Part shown: piece after piece, positions 1 through 7,063 of the stretch
Layout of the letters: the number at the start of each line of letters is the position of its first letter
How positions within the stretch are numbered: position 1 is the stretch's first letter
DNA from: Cellvibrio sp.
GTDB taxonomy: Bacteria > Pseudomonadota > Gammaproteobacteria > Pseudomonadales > Cellvibrionaceae
Reading direction: 5' to 3'
Length of the DNA stretch: 64,000 bases
NCBI GenBank assembly: GCA_016712405.1
Contig: JADJRD010000014.1
Location: forward strand, 372,001 to 436,000
Position numbers and translations under genes: made by a program
Notes under the pieces: generated by a model
What the model was told of the DNA's origin: nothing
The model's input: the letters and a program-made list of their open reading frames with translations, nothing else
Database searches by the model: none

Positions 1-338
1 CAATATCAGCTCCGCGCCTTCGGCGGCTTGCGATAACTCACCTGATGAAAACTCAGGCACTTGCATTACCAATAAATTAAAACCTGTACCCAAAGAATCT
101 AATTCCTTAAATAAGCCATTCGGTAATTGCAGAATATGATCAGTAGGCAAATGCGTAATGGATGCGTGACCTTGAGGAACTAGCTCCCACTGAATTAATT
201 TACGTCGATATTGAATGGATTCTTCAACTAGCTTTTGCCAGATAAAATAAATAACTGCTCTTGTTTGATGCCCTTTGATGACAATAAAGATTTAAACAAT
301 TTGTATTTTGAATTTTGAGCACTTTCAATCAGCATCAT
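1..338 (-). pseudogene. TrmH/SpoU-family RNA methyltransferase, N-terminal part, frameshifted, cut by window edge
   Basis: Two minus-strand frames join into one product that resembles the N-terminal substrate-binding part of SpoU/TrmH 2'-O-ribose RNA methyltransferases: 'NSKYKLFKSLLSSKG', 'FILSGK' then 'LVEESI', then 'QLPNGLFKEL'. The frame breaks at the AAAA run (233-236 on the plus strand); one more A gives GGC-AAA-AAG-CTA and keeps the protein open to the window edge. The SAM-binding knot domain would lie outside the window. The ATG at 338 overlaps the TGA of the upstream gene (ATGA), so the two are translationally coupled. The family call rests on a partial N-domain. The break may be real or a sequencing error. 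Confidence 0.6.
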
Positions 339-1174
339 GAGTCAGCACCTTGTTTATTTTTATTCGCCAGCCATTCTTTAATGAGCAGCAATAAATTCGG
401 CCGCCAACTTCTGCCCTGAATTCCAAAGCATTCACGAAGTCGTCTGCAGGCTAATATGGCGCTGACACTACGGTCTTCTTCATCAGCATCAATTAATTGC
501 AGGCTGGGTTCTGCTGTGAGCAGTTGATATTGAATGAGATGTTGCAAGATTTGCTCTGCAAACTCTTCTTCGCTGCAATGATCGCTGGAGCAATAATGCA
601 TTACGCCCCAGTTGTCTGCGCCACAGTGAATTTGTTTAATGATTGCCGCCAGGACTCTGGCTAAATCGTCTACTGATGTTGGGGCGCCGCGTAAGTCTTG
701 GTGTACATTGATTCGCGCTCCGTTTAAGAACCCTGATAGCAATTGGGTGAGTAAATTGTGTCCTTCCGGGCCAATTAGCCAGCTTGTGCGCAGAATAATA
801 TGTTTCTCTGCAGTGGCACTGAGTTCTTCTGCAATCATCCATTGCTTGTCTTCGTCAGAGATCGGCTGTGGTTGATCTTTTTCATTGTGAATATTTTTCT
901 TAATGGCGGAAAAAACGCGATAACTGGAAAGGTGAATGAGAGGAATTTTATGCTGGCGACAAAATCGGCTAATAATTTGGGTTTCAGCCAAGGCTGTTGG
1001 ATATTGTTGGTCCAGCATGCTGCAATTTAATACACAATTAATGTTGAGTGATTCCAGTGAGGTTACATCACTGAAATAAATTAAGTCATCAATCGCTAAT
1101 AAGGGTTGCAAAGCACTCATTAAGGATTGGCTCAGTTCTGAGCGGGTTTGTGTAATTAACAGGCGAAGCGGCAT
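335..1174 (-). CDS. RmlD-like sugar-nucleotide reductase homologue (extended SDR fold), probably atypical
   Basis: A 279-residue protein that resembles dTDP-4-dehydrorhamnose reductase (RmlD) and related extended short-chain dehydrogenases. Visible family features are the beta-strand 'VLNCS' near residue 50, 'HLSSYRVFSA' near 81-90 (equivalent to the S-T-D-Y-V-F stretch) and 'ILRTSWLIGP' at 127-136. Two hallmarks are degraded. The N-terminal Gly-rich nucleotide loop reads 'LLITQTRSELSQSL', with no glycine. The YxxxK site is represented by 'SDEDK' (106-110), which keeps the Lys but not the Tyr. It may therefore bind rather than reduce its ligand. It is followed by a coupled RNA methyltransferase gene and is divergent from a flavoprotein gene. 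Confidence 0.65.
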   Translation of the reverse strand: MPLRLLITQTRSELSQSLMSALQPLLAIDDLIYFSDVTSLESLNINCVLNCSMLDQQYPTALAETQIISRFCRQHKIPLIHLSSYRVFSAIKKNIHNEKDQPQPISDEDKQWMIAEELSATAEKHIILRTSWLIGPEGHNLLTQLLSGFLNGARINVHQDLRGAPTSVDDLARVLAAIIKQIHCGADNWGVMHYCSSDHCSEEEFAEQILQHLIQYQLLTAEPSLQLIDADEEDRSVSAILACRRLRECFGIQGRSWRPNLLLLIKEWLANKNKQGADS

Positions 1175-1272
1175 AACAAGATCTCGATATTTTTTGTAAA
1201 TCTTAAAGTAATAACGCTTATACTGCCCATCTTTTTACCAGATCGAAATTTTATTCAGGTCTTTTGTTATTT

Positions 1273-2531
1273 ATGTCCGAATCATCCAGCACAAATTCAC
1301 TGAAAACCGACCTCTGCATACTGGGCGGCGGTGTGGCCGGTTTGTGGTTGGCTAATCTGGCAAAGGCTCGAGGTCTGGATGTGTTGTTGTTGAGCAAGCA
1401 ACCTTTGGGCAGCGGCCAAACTATAGCATCACAAGGCATGATTCATGGTGGTATGAAATACACATTGGCAGGTGCTCTCACGGGGGCTTCAGAGGCAATA
1501 GCCGAGATGCCAGCCTATTGGCGCAATTGCCTTTGTGGTGAAGGTGATATTTCCCTGCGTGATACCCGTATCCTCAGCGATCATTTTTTTCTTTGGTCTG
1601 GCGAGAGCGTCGCTTCACGTCTTACGACTTTTTTTGCCAGCAAAATTACGCGCGGCCGCGTGACTCCGGTGACTGATGATCGCCGACCTGCATTTCTTCG
1701 GCATCAGGATTTTACCGGTTCTTTATATCGATTAGATGATCTGGTGCTGGATGTCCCCAGTTTGATTGCCAACCTCGCGCACAATTTGGATGGCCGTTGT
1801 TTTGTAATTGATGATTACCAATTACAAAAAACGACAGACGATATTTATTCTTTGCGTGCAGATTCGTTGGAAATTCAGGCGCAACAATTTGTTTTGTGTG
1901 GTGGAGAAGGCAATCAAGATTTGCTGAATCAATTGGGATTTGCTCAGCCGGAACAACAATTGCGACCTTTGCAACAAGTGATGATTAAACACCAATATCC
2001 GTTTGATTTTTTGGTCACTGCGTTGGTATGGATAGCACACCGAGACTTACGATTTCCAGTCATCGCTTGCCAGCGGGAGAGCGCATTTGGTACCTCGGTG
2101 GTAGCCTTGCCGAAAAAGGTGCGCATCTCAGCGAAGATGAATTAATTGCCTTGGCAAAATCAGAATTAACGGAATTAATTCCCTGGATCAATTTTGAAAA
2201 AGCGGGCTGGGCCACACTGAAAATTAATCGTGCTGAACCTAAACAGCCGGGATTAATTCGCCCTGATAATGCCTTTGTAGAAGCCTTGCCTGACACTAAC
2301 ATCTGTATAGGTTGGCCAACCAAATTAACCTTGGCTCCGAATATGGCTAACCAGATTTTGTCGTTACTGGAGGCAAAAGAATTAAAGCCGTTGTTTAACA
2401 ATCGCAAAGCCGATTTACATTCACTCACACCAGCACCCATTGCAAAAACGCCTTGGGAAATTGCGTTTCCACCCGCAATTCCGGTTGAACAAAGTTTGGC
2501 AAGACGATTTGCTGAAGATAATGAAGATTGA
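1273..2531 (+). pseudogene. FAD-dependent oxidoreductase (DAO-like), split by one frameshift
   Basis: The N-terminal frame carries a Rossmann dinucleotide motif, 'LGGGVAGLWLA' (residues 17-27), and a second FAD-fold motif, 'QGMIHGGMKY', as in D-amino-acid-oxidase-like flavoproteins. The C-terminal frame continues with 'STPRLTISSH' and 'WYLGGSLAEKGAHLS', the other half of such an enzyme. The switch falls in the T6 run at 2007-2012; a seventh T would give 'FDFFGHCVGMDSTPRL' and one protein of about 419 residues. I start at ATG 1273 rather than the in-frame TTG at 1264. The gene is followed 17 bases later by an aldo/keto reductase, so the two redox enzymes probably form an operon. The substrate is unknown. 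Confidence 0.75.
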
Positions 2532-2548
2532 TGGAGAGTTTGTAAAAA

Positions 2549-3373
2549 ATGTTACCGCATCGCCCTTTGGGAAAAATTGGAATTGAGGTCAGCTGTTTAG
2601 GATTGGGCACAGTCAAATTTGGTCGCACCCATAATTTACGCTACACAGAAAAATTTACTCTGCCTGATGATGCGCAATTAAAACAATTGCTGGATGTTGC
2701 GCGCGAATGCGGAATGAATTTAATCGACACGGCGCCAGCCTATGGTTTCAGCGAAGAGCGTTTGGGTGACTTACTCAAATCCTCGCGCAAGGATTGGATC
2801 ATCTCCACCAAAGCGGGTGAAGAATTTATCTTGAATAAAGCCAGGGATGAAGCTTGGTCCCAATTCGATTTTTCAGCCAAACAGATTCGCGCCAGTGTTG
2901 AACGCAGTCTGCGTCGTTTACGAACCGATTATTTAGATCTGGTGTTAATACATTCCGATGGCGAAGACGAAAAAATCCTCACTCAAACCGAGGCATTGGA
3001 TACCTTAATCCAACTCAAACAAGAAGGCTGGATTCGTGCGCACGGCATCTCCAGCAAAACTGTTGCAGGCGGCTTACTGGCTTCTGACATGACAGATGTA
3101 GTGATGCTCACCTACAATCAGCAGCAACCTGAAGACGCCCCGGTAATTGAGGCTTGTGCCAAATCCGGAACTGGCGTACTGCTCAAAAAGGTGTTCGCCA
3201 GCGGCCAAGTCTGCCATCATGACTCCCCCTTGGATGCACAGAAGAAGATCCAATCAGCCTTGGGGTTTGCCCTGAAACCACAGGCTGTATCTTCAGCGGT
3301 ATTGGGGACTATAAATCCAGAACATTTACGGGAAAATGTGATGGCAATTCTCTCACAAGGTCTTACAAGTTGA
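2549..3373 (+). CDS. Aldo/keto reductase
   Basis: A 274-residue TIM-barrel oxidoreductase of the aldo/keto reductase superfamily, which reduces carbonyls with NADPH. The catalytic tetrad is visible: Asp60 and Tyr65 in 'NLIDTAPAYGFSE', Lys88 in 'IISTKAG' and His135 in 'LVLIHSDG'. The C-terminal part contains 'AVLGTINPEHLREN', similar to the cofactor-phosphate-binding end of the family. It lies directly downstream of the flavoprotein gene in the same direction and has no promoter of its own that I can see. The ATG at 2549 gives the family start 'LPHRPLGKIGIEVSCLGLGT'. The physiological substrate cannot be read from the sequence. Confidence 0.9.
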   Translation: MLPHRPLGKIGIEVSCLGLGTVKFGRTHNLRYTEKFTLPDDAQLKQLLDVARECGMNLIDTAPAYGFSEERLGDLLKSSRKDWIISTKAGEEFILNKARDEAWSQFDFSAKQIRASVERSLRRLRTDYLDLVLIHSDGEDEKILTQTEALDTLIQLKQEGWIRAHGISSKTVAGGLLASDMTDVVMLTYNQQQPEDAPVIEACAKSGTGVLLKKVFASGQVCHHDSPLDAQKKIQSALGFALKPQAVSSAVLGTINPEHLRENVMAILSQGLTS

Positions 3374-3421
3374 TTTTGCCTTTCTGACTAGCTATATTCA
3401 TTTTTGTTAAATGTGAATATA
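3370..3421 (+). promoter_or_regulatory. Promoter and overlapping palindrome of the parDE genes
   Basis: TTGATT (3370-3375), a 17-base spacer and TATATT (3393-3398) form a good sigma-70 promoter. The inverted repeat TATATTCA (3393-3400) / TGAATATA (3414-3421) begins on the -10 box and ends at the AGGAGG ribosome site of the first gene. An operator that covers the -10 is the usual arrangement for autorepression by a ribbon-helix-helix antitoxin, so this is the likely ParD/ParDE binding site. Confidence 0.7.
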
Positions 3422-3431
3422 GGAGGCTAAC

Positions 3432-3680
3432 ATGGCAACGACCAGTTTAAGTTTGGGTGAGCACTGGGAAACTTTCATTAAAAATGAAATTTCCGGCGGG
3501 CGTTATGGATCTGCAAGTGAAGTTATTCGGGATGCTTTGCGATTTATGGAAGAGCGTAAAACCAAGCTGGAGGCTTTACGCAATCACCTGTCGCAAGGTG
3601 CAGAACAAGCAAAGGCTAATCAATTTGTAGAAAATTTTTCAATGGATAACTTAATTCAGGAATTGGATGACCGAAGCTAA
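3432..3680 (+). CDS. parD: ParD-type antitoxin (ribbon-helix-helix)
   Basis: An 82-residue protein of the CC2985/ParD antitoxin family. The N-terminal strand 'TTSLSLGEHWETFIKN' and the helix 'GRYGSASEVIRDALRFMEERK' are the ribbon-helix-helix DNA-binding and dimer unit. The charged C-terminal half wraps the toxin in known relatives. A strong AGGAGG ribosome site precedes the ATG, and a palindrome overlaps the promoter, which suggests autoregulation. Its last base overlaps the toxin gene's start (TAATG), the usual coupling of this module. Confidence 0.9.
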   Translation: MATTSLSLGEHWETFIKNEISGGRYGSASEVIRDALRFMEERKTKLEALRNHLSQGAEQAKANQFVENFSMDNLIQELDDRS

Positions 3681-3985
3681 TGAAAAAGTACAGGATTACA
3701 CCAAGAGCAAAGGAGGACTTGCTCAACATTGGACAATACACTCTGGCTCGCTGGGGTAAAGATCAGCGAAATCGTTACCTAAAGCAACTTGAAGTGCGAT
3801 TTGATTGGATTCTGAATAATGCATACTTGGGAAAACACAGAGCTGATATTCAAGAAGGTTTTTATGTGTTTCCACATGAGGAACACTTGGTCTTTTACCT
3901 GATACACATCGAAGGAATCGACATTATCGGGATACCACACAAACAAATGGATATTCAGACTCACTTTAAAGAAGACCTTCATTAA
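3680..3985 (+). CDS. parE: ParE-type toxin (RelE/ParE superfamily)
   Basis: A 101-residue toxin homologue. It opens with 'YRITPRAKEDLLNIGQYT' and carries 'LGKHRADIQEGFYVF' and 'HLVFYLIHIEGIDIIGIPH', the core strands of the RelE/ParE fold. Characterised ParE proteins poison DNA gyrase, and this role is inferred from the family. Its stop codon overlaps the hisI start by one base (TAATG). The toxin, antitoxin and histidine genes therefore probably share one transcript, and hisI translation may be coupled to toxin translation. The length is normal and I see no damage. Confidence 0.88.
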   Translation: MKKYRITPRAKEDLLNIGQYTLARWGKDQRNRYLKQLEVRFDWILNNAYLGKHRADIQEGFYVFPHEEHLVFYLIHIEGIDIIGIPHKQMDIQTHFKEDLH

Positions 3986-4392
3986 TGAAAAACTGGTTAG
4001 ACGAGTTACACTGGAACACTGATGGTTTGATTCCGGCAATTGCCCAGGATGCCAAATCCGGTCGGGTGTTGATGATGGCCTGGATGAATCGTGAATCTTT
4101 GGCATTAACCGCCGAAAAAGGTGAAGCCGTTTACTGGTCGCGTTCGCGCGGGCAACTTTGGCACAAGGGTGAAACCTCAGGGCACGTACAAAAAATTGTG
4201 GAAATCCGTCTGGACTGCGATGATGACGTGATTATTTTGCAAGTTGAGCAGCTGGGCGGAATTGCTTGCCACACCGGGCGCGAATCCTGTTTTTATCGGG
4301 TACTGGATGGCAATGAATGGCAAGTGGTCGATCCTGTACTCAAAGATCCAGAAGCCATTTATCATTCCAAGAGTCATACTCATGAAAAGTGA
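3985..4392 (+). CDS. hisI: Phosphoribosyl-AMP cyclohydrolase
   Basis: HisI opens the adenine ring of phosphoribosyl-AMP, the third step of histidine synthesis. The 135-residue protein has the metal-binding stretch 'RLDCDDD' (75-81) and the conserved cysteines at 95 and 102 in 'GGIACHTGRESCFY'. 'VLMMAWMNRESL' near the start is the family signature. It is a single-function enzyme: hisE is a separate gene overlapping its end (ATG at 4382, stop at 4392), as in pseudomonads. The start ATG overlaps the parE stop, an arrangement that looks secondary to insertion of the toxin-antitoxin pair upstream. Confidence 0.95.
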   Translation: MKNWLDELHWNTDGLIPAIAQDAKSGRVLMMAWMNRESLALTAEKGEAVYWSRSRGQLWHKGETSGHVQKIVEIRLDCDDDVIILQVEQLGGIACHTGRESCFYRVLDGNEWQVVDPVLKDPEAIYHSKSHTHEK

Positions 4393-4726
4393 TGTATTAA
4401 AGCAATTGACAGAAATTTTGGAGGCGCGCAAAAAACATGCTGACGCTGACAGTTCTTATGTTGCCAGTTTGCATAAAAAAGGACTCAATAAAATATTGGA
4501 AAAAGTCGGTGAAGAATGCACAGAAACGATTCTGGCTGCAAAAGATGCCGCCGTTTCCGGCAACACGGATGATCTGATTTATGAAACGGCCGATTTGTGG
4601 TTTCACAGTTTAGTCATGCTGTCGCATTTGGGTGAAAATGCTGATGCTGTTCTGCAAGAATTAGCGCGGCGTTTTGATATTTCCGGGCACGACGAAAAAG
4701 CATCACGCAACCAATCTCATCATTAA
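4382..4726 (+). CDS. hisE: Phosphoribosyl-ATP pyrophosphatase
   Basis: HisE removes pyrophosphate from phosphoribosyl-ATP, the second step of histidine synthesis. The 114-residue protein shows the MazG-like all-alpha fold signature: 'ASLHKKGLNKILEKVGEE' and 'ETADLWFHSLVML', with acidic Mg-binding residues in 'EECTETILAAKD'. I chose ATG 4382 because it gives the normal family length; it lies inside the last codons of hisI, so the two are translationally coupled. The tat genes follow in the same direction, as in pseudomonads. Confidence 0.94.
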   Translation: MKSDVLKQLTEILEARKKHADADSSYVASLHKKGLNKILEKVGEECTETILAAKDAAVSGNTDDLIYETADLWFHSLVMLSHLGENADAVLQELARRFDISGHDEKASRNQSHH

Positions 4727-4732
4727 TTTATT

Positions 4733-4993
4733 TTGAAAGAGGAATATTTTCTATTTGCAGCAGGTAATTTTGGCAGCCCAACACAACTACTCATTATCGC
4801 GGTCATTATTTTGTTGTTGTTCGGAGGTAAACGCTTGCGCAGTCTTGGTAGTGATATAGGTCAAGCGATTAAAGGATTTAAAAATTCCATGAGTAATGAT
4901 GATAAAAATAAAGAGGAAGAGCCTCAGAAACTGGAACAACAAAATCAATCACAATCCGTCAAACAAACTGAAAAAAACGAACACAAAGAGTAA
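4733..4993 (+). CDS. tatA: Sec-independent translocase subunit TatA (start uncertain)
   Basis: TatA forms the variable-size pore of the twin-arginine translocase that exports folded proteins. The product shows the single N-terminal membrane helix 'QLLIIAVIILLLFGGKRLR', the amphipathic helix 'SLGSDIGQAIKGFKNSM' and a charged, Gln/Lys-rich tail. The start is a problem. The only in-frame start codon is TTG 4733, but the GAGGAA ribosome site (4739-4744) lies downstream of it. One extra T in the TTTT before 'GGCAGC' would bring TTG 4755 into frame with a better spacing. Either that start or an unlisted one is used, or a base is missing here. The tatABC order follows. Confidence 0.85.
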   Translation: MKEEYFLFAAGNFGSPTQLLIIAVIILLLFGGKRLRSLGSDIGQAIKGFKNSMSNDDKNKEEEPQKLEQQNQSQSVKQTEKNEHKE

Positions 4994-5002
4994 GGTTATC
5001 CA

Positions 5003-5422
5003 GTGTTTGATATTAGCTTTGGCGAAATGATGGTGTGTTTGGTGGTCATTTTGATAGTGATAGGCCCTGAACGACTGCCGGAAACTGTGCGCACAGTTGC
5101 GCTTTGGATAGGTCGATTAAAGCGCAGTATTCGTGAAACTCGCAGTGAAATTGAGCGACAAATTGGCGCGGATGATATTCGTCGTCAACTCTACAATGAA
5201 GAAATTATGCGCAGTTTGGAAAAAACCCGCGCAGAGATGACTCAAGGCTTGAGTAGTATTGAGCAGGAAATTAAAAATCCATTAGCTGACTTAACGGAAG
5301 AGCAGCGTTCAGCTCTTTACAGGCCGCTGGAAGAATTGCCTGATCATGCACACATAAACGAACCTATCGTTGAGCAGATAACAGAGCCTACTCCCAATCC
5401 TGATAGCCCCACTAAAGTATGA
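5003..5422 (+). CDS. tatB: Sec-independent translocase subunit TatB
   Basis: TatB forms the receptor complex with TatC for twin-arginine signal peptides. The 139-residue protein has the TatB N-terminus 'MFDISFGEMMVCLVVILIV', the hinge 'GPERLPETVRTVALW' with the conserved Glu and Pro, and a long charged amphipathic helix. It starts at GTG 5003, nine bases after the tatA stop. Its end overlaps the tatC start (ATGA). Confidence 0.93.
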   Translation: MFDISFGEMMVCLVVILIVIGPERLPETVRTVALWIGRLKRSIRETRSEIERQIGADDIRRQLYNEEIMRSLEKTRAEMTQGLSSIEQEIKNPLADLTEEQRSALYRPLEELPDHAHINEPIVEQITEPTPNPDSPTKV

Positions 5423-6159
5423 CCGAAAAAGAATCCAGCAACGAACAGCCTCTGGTTGAACATTTAATTGAATTGCGCAACCGTTTGTTGCGTGTTGTCA
5501 TCTGCTTATTTGTTAGCTTCGGTATTTTATTTATCTATCAAACGGATATTTACGAAATAGTTGCCAAGCCTTTGCTCAATGTTCTGCCTGAAGGTGGCGG
5601 CATGATTGCCACCGATGTTGCCTCGCCTTTTTTTACGCCCATGCGATTAACTTTTTTTGTTGCCATGTTAATTACTGTGCCTTATTTTTTATTTCAGGTT
5701 TGGGCGTTTATTGCACCGGGTTTGTATAAGCACGAAAAAACGTTTGCCCTCCCGCTACTCGGCTCCAGTGTCATTTTATTTTTTACGGGTATGGCATTCG
5801 CTTACTTTATTGTCTTTCCGCTAATCTTCAAATTTATGACGGGCATTACATTGGAGGGGGTTGAAACCAAAACGGATATCAGCAAATACCTGGATTTTGT
5901 CCTGCACATGTTTTTTGCATTTGGATTTATTTTTGAAATTCCCATCGCCACTTTATTGATGATTCGTTCCGGCATAGTAACCGTCGAAGGCCTCGCACAA
6001 AAAAGACCTTACATTATCGTTGCCTGTTTTGTGATTGGTATGTTGTTAACACCGCCGGATATCATGTCGCAATTTTTATTAGCCATTCCCATGTGGATGT
6101 TATTTGAAATCGGTTTGTTGTTGGGGCGATTCATTACGCCTAAAGACAGCAACGAATAA
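5419..6159 (+). CDS. tatC: Sec-independent translocase subunit TatC
   Basis: TatC is the six-helix inner-membrane protein that binds the twin-arginine signal. The 246-residue product shows the family features 'QPLVEHLIELRNRLLR', 'FFTPMRLTFFVAM', 'FQVWAFIAPGLYKHEK' and 'LLTPPDIMSQ'. Six hydrophobic segments can be counted. It starts at ATG 5419, inside the end of tatB, so the three Tat subunits are co-translated. The gene is of ordinary length and undamaged. Confidence 0.95.
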   Translation: MTEKESSNEQPLVEHLIELRNRLLRVVICLFVSFGILFIYQTDIYEIVAKPLLNVLPEGGGMIATDVASPFFTPMRLTFFVAMLITVPYFLFQVWAFIAPGLYKHEKTFALPLLGSSVILFFTGMAFAYFIVFPLIFKFMTGITLEGVETKTDISKYLDFVLHMFFAFGFIFEIPIATLLMIRSGIVTVEGLAQKRPYIIVACFVIGMLLTPPDIMSQFLLAIPMWMLFEIGLLLGRFITPKDSNE

Positions 6160-6176
6160 GCACTGGGATAATTTTT

Positions 6177-7061
6177 ATGAAAAATTCCCTTCTGCCATTT
6201 TTATTCAAATGTTTTGCTTTGTTACCGTTGAGCTGGGTTCGATTCTTGGGACAGCAAATCGGTCATCTTACTTGGGCATTAAACAGTCGCCCGGCAAAAA
6301 TTACACTGAGAAATATTCAGCTCTGTTTTCCTGATTTGTCGCCGTTTGAACAAAAAAAACTTGCTAAACAAAGTTTGCAAGAAACTGCCAAAACCGCACT
6401 GGAGGCGGGTGCTATTTGGCGAAACTCCTGGCAATGGCTCGAAAATAAAATTGTGGCAATGGAGGGTGATGAATTGCTGCGCGCAAAAGTCGCAGCAGGA
6501 AAAGGGGTTTTAGTATTAGCACCGCATCATGGCAATTGGGAGGTTGTTGCGCCTTATTTGGCGAGCGTTGCACATTTAACGGCTATGTATCAGCCACTGG
6601 GAAACCCAGAAATGGATAAATTGGTGCTTGCAGGTCGCAGCAAATTAAATATCAGCATGGCTCCGACCAATCGCAAAGGTGTGATGATGTTATTCAAAGC
6701 ACTGCAAAACGGAACTATTGTTGGAATACTTCCTGATCAAGTTCCCGACAAAGAATCCGGCAGTCAAATTGCACCTTTCATGAATGTTCCTGCACTCACA
6801 ATGACCTTGGTTCACGGATTAATTCAGCGCACAGGTTGTGCGGTTTGTTCTTGTTATGCTGAGCGGGTGAAGGGCGGTTTTAAAATCGTTGTGATTGAAG
6901 CTGATCCCGCAATTTATAATGAAGATCAACTCACATCAGTGACAGGTTTAAATGCCAGTGTTGCTGCTTGCGTTAAGCGTGCGCCTGCTCAGTATCAATG
7001 GGAATACAAACGCTTTCGTCGATTACCGGAAGAGTATCCGCGATTTTATAAAGAGAATTGA
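6177..7061 (+). CDS. Lysophospholipid/lipid A acyltransferase (LpxL/HtrB family)
   Basis: A 294-residue membrane-associated acyltransferase of the LpxL/LpxM/HtrB superfamily, which transfers acyl chains to lipid A precursors or related lipids. The H(x4)E catalytic motif is seen as His117 and Glu122 in 'LAPHHGNWEVV'. 'GILPDQVPDKESG' and 'FRRLPEEYPRFY' (with 'W..KRFR') are also family signatures. It lies 18 bases after tatC and overlaps the start of a hydrolase gene. Whether it is the lipid A late acyltransferase or a paralogue for another lipid cannot be decided here. Confidence 0.85.
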   Translation: MKNSLLPFLFKCFALLPLSWVRFLGQQIGHLTWALNSRPAKITLRNIQLCFPDLSPFEQKKLAKQSLQETAKTALEAGAIWRNSWQWLENKIVAMEGDELLRAKVAAGKGVLVLAPHHGNWEVVAPYLASVAHLTAMYQPLGNPEMDKLVLAGRSKLNISMAPTNRKGVMMLFKALQNGTIVGILPDQVPDKESGSQIAPFMNVPALTMTLVHGLIQRTGCAVCSCYAERVKGGFKIVVIEADPAIYNEDQLTSVTGLNASVAACVKRAPAQYQWEYKRFRRLPEEYPRFYKEN

Positions 7062-7063
7062 TA

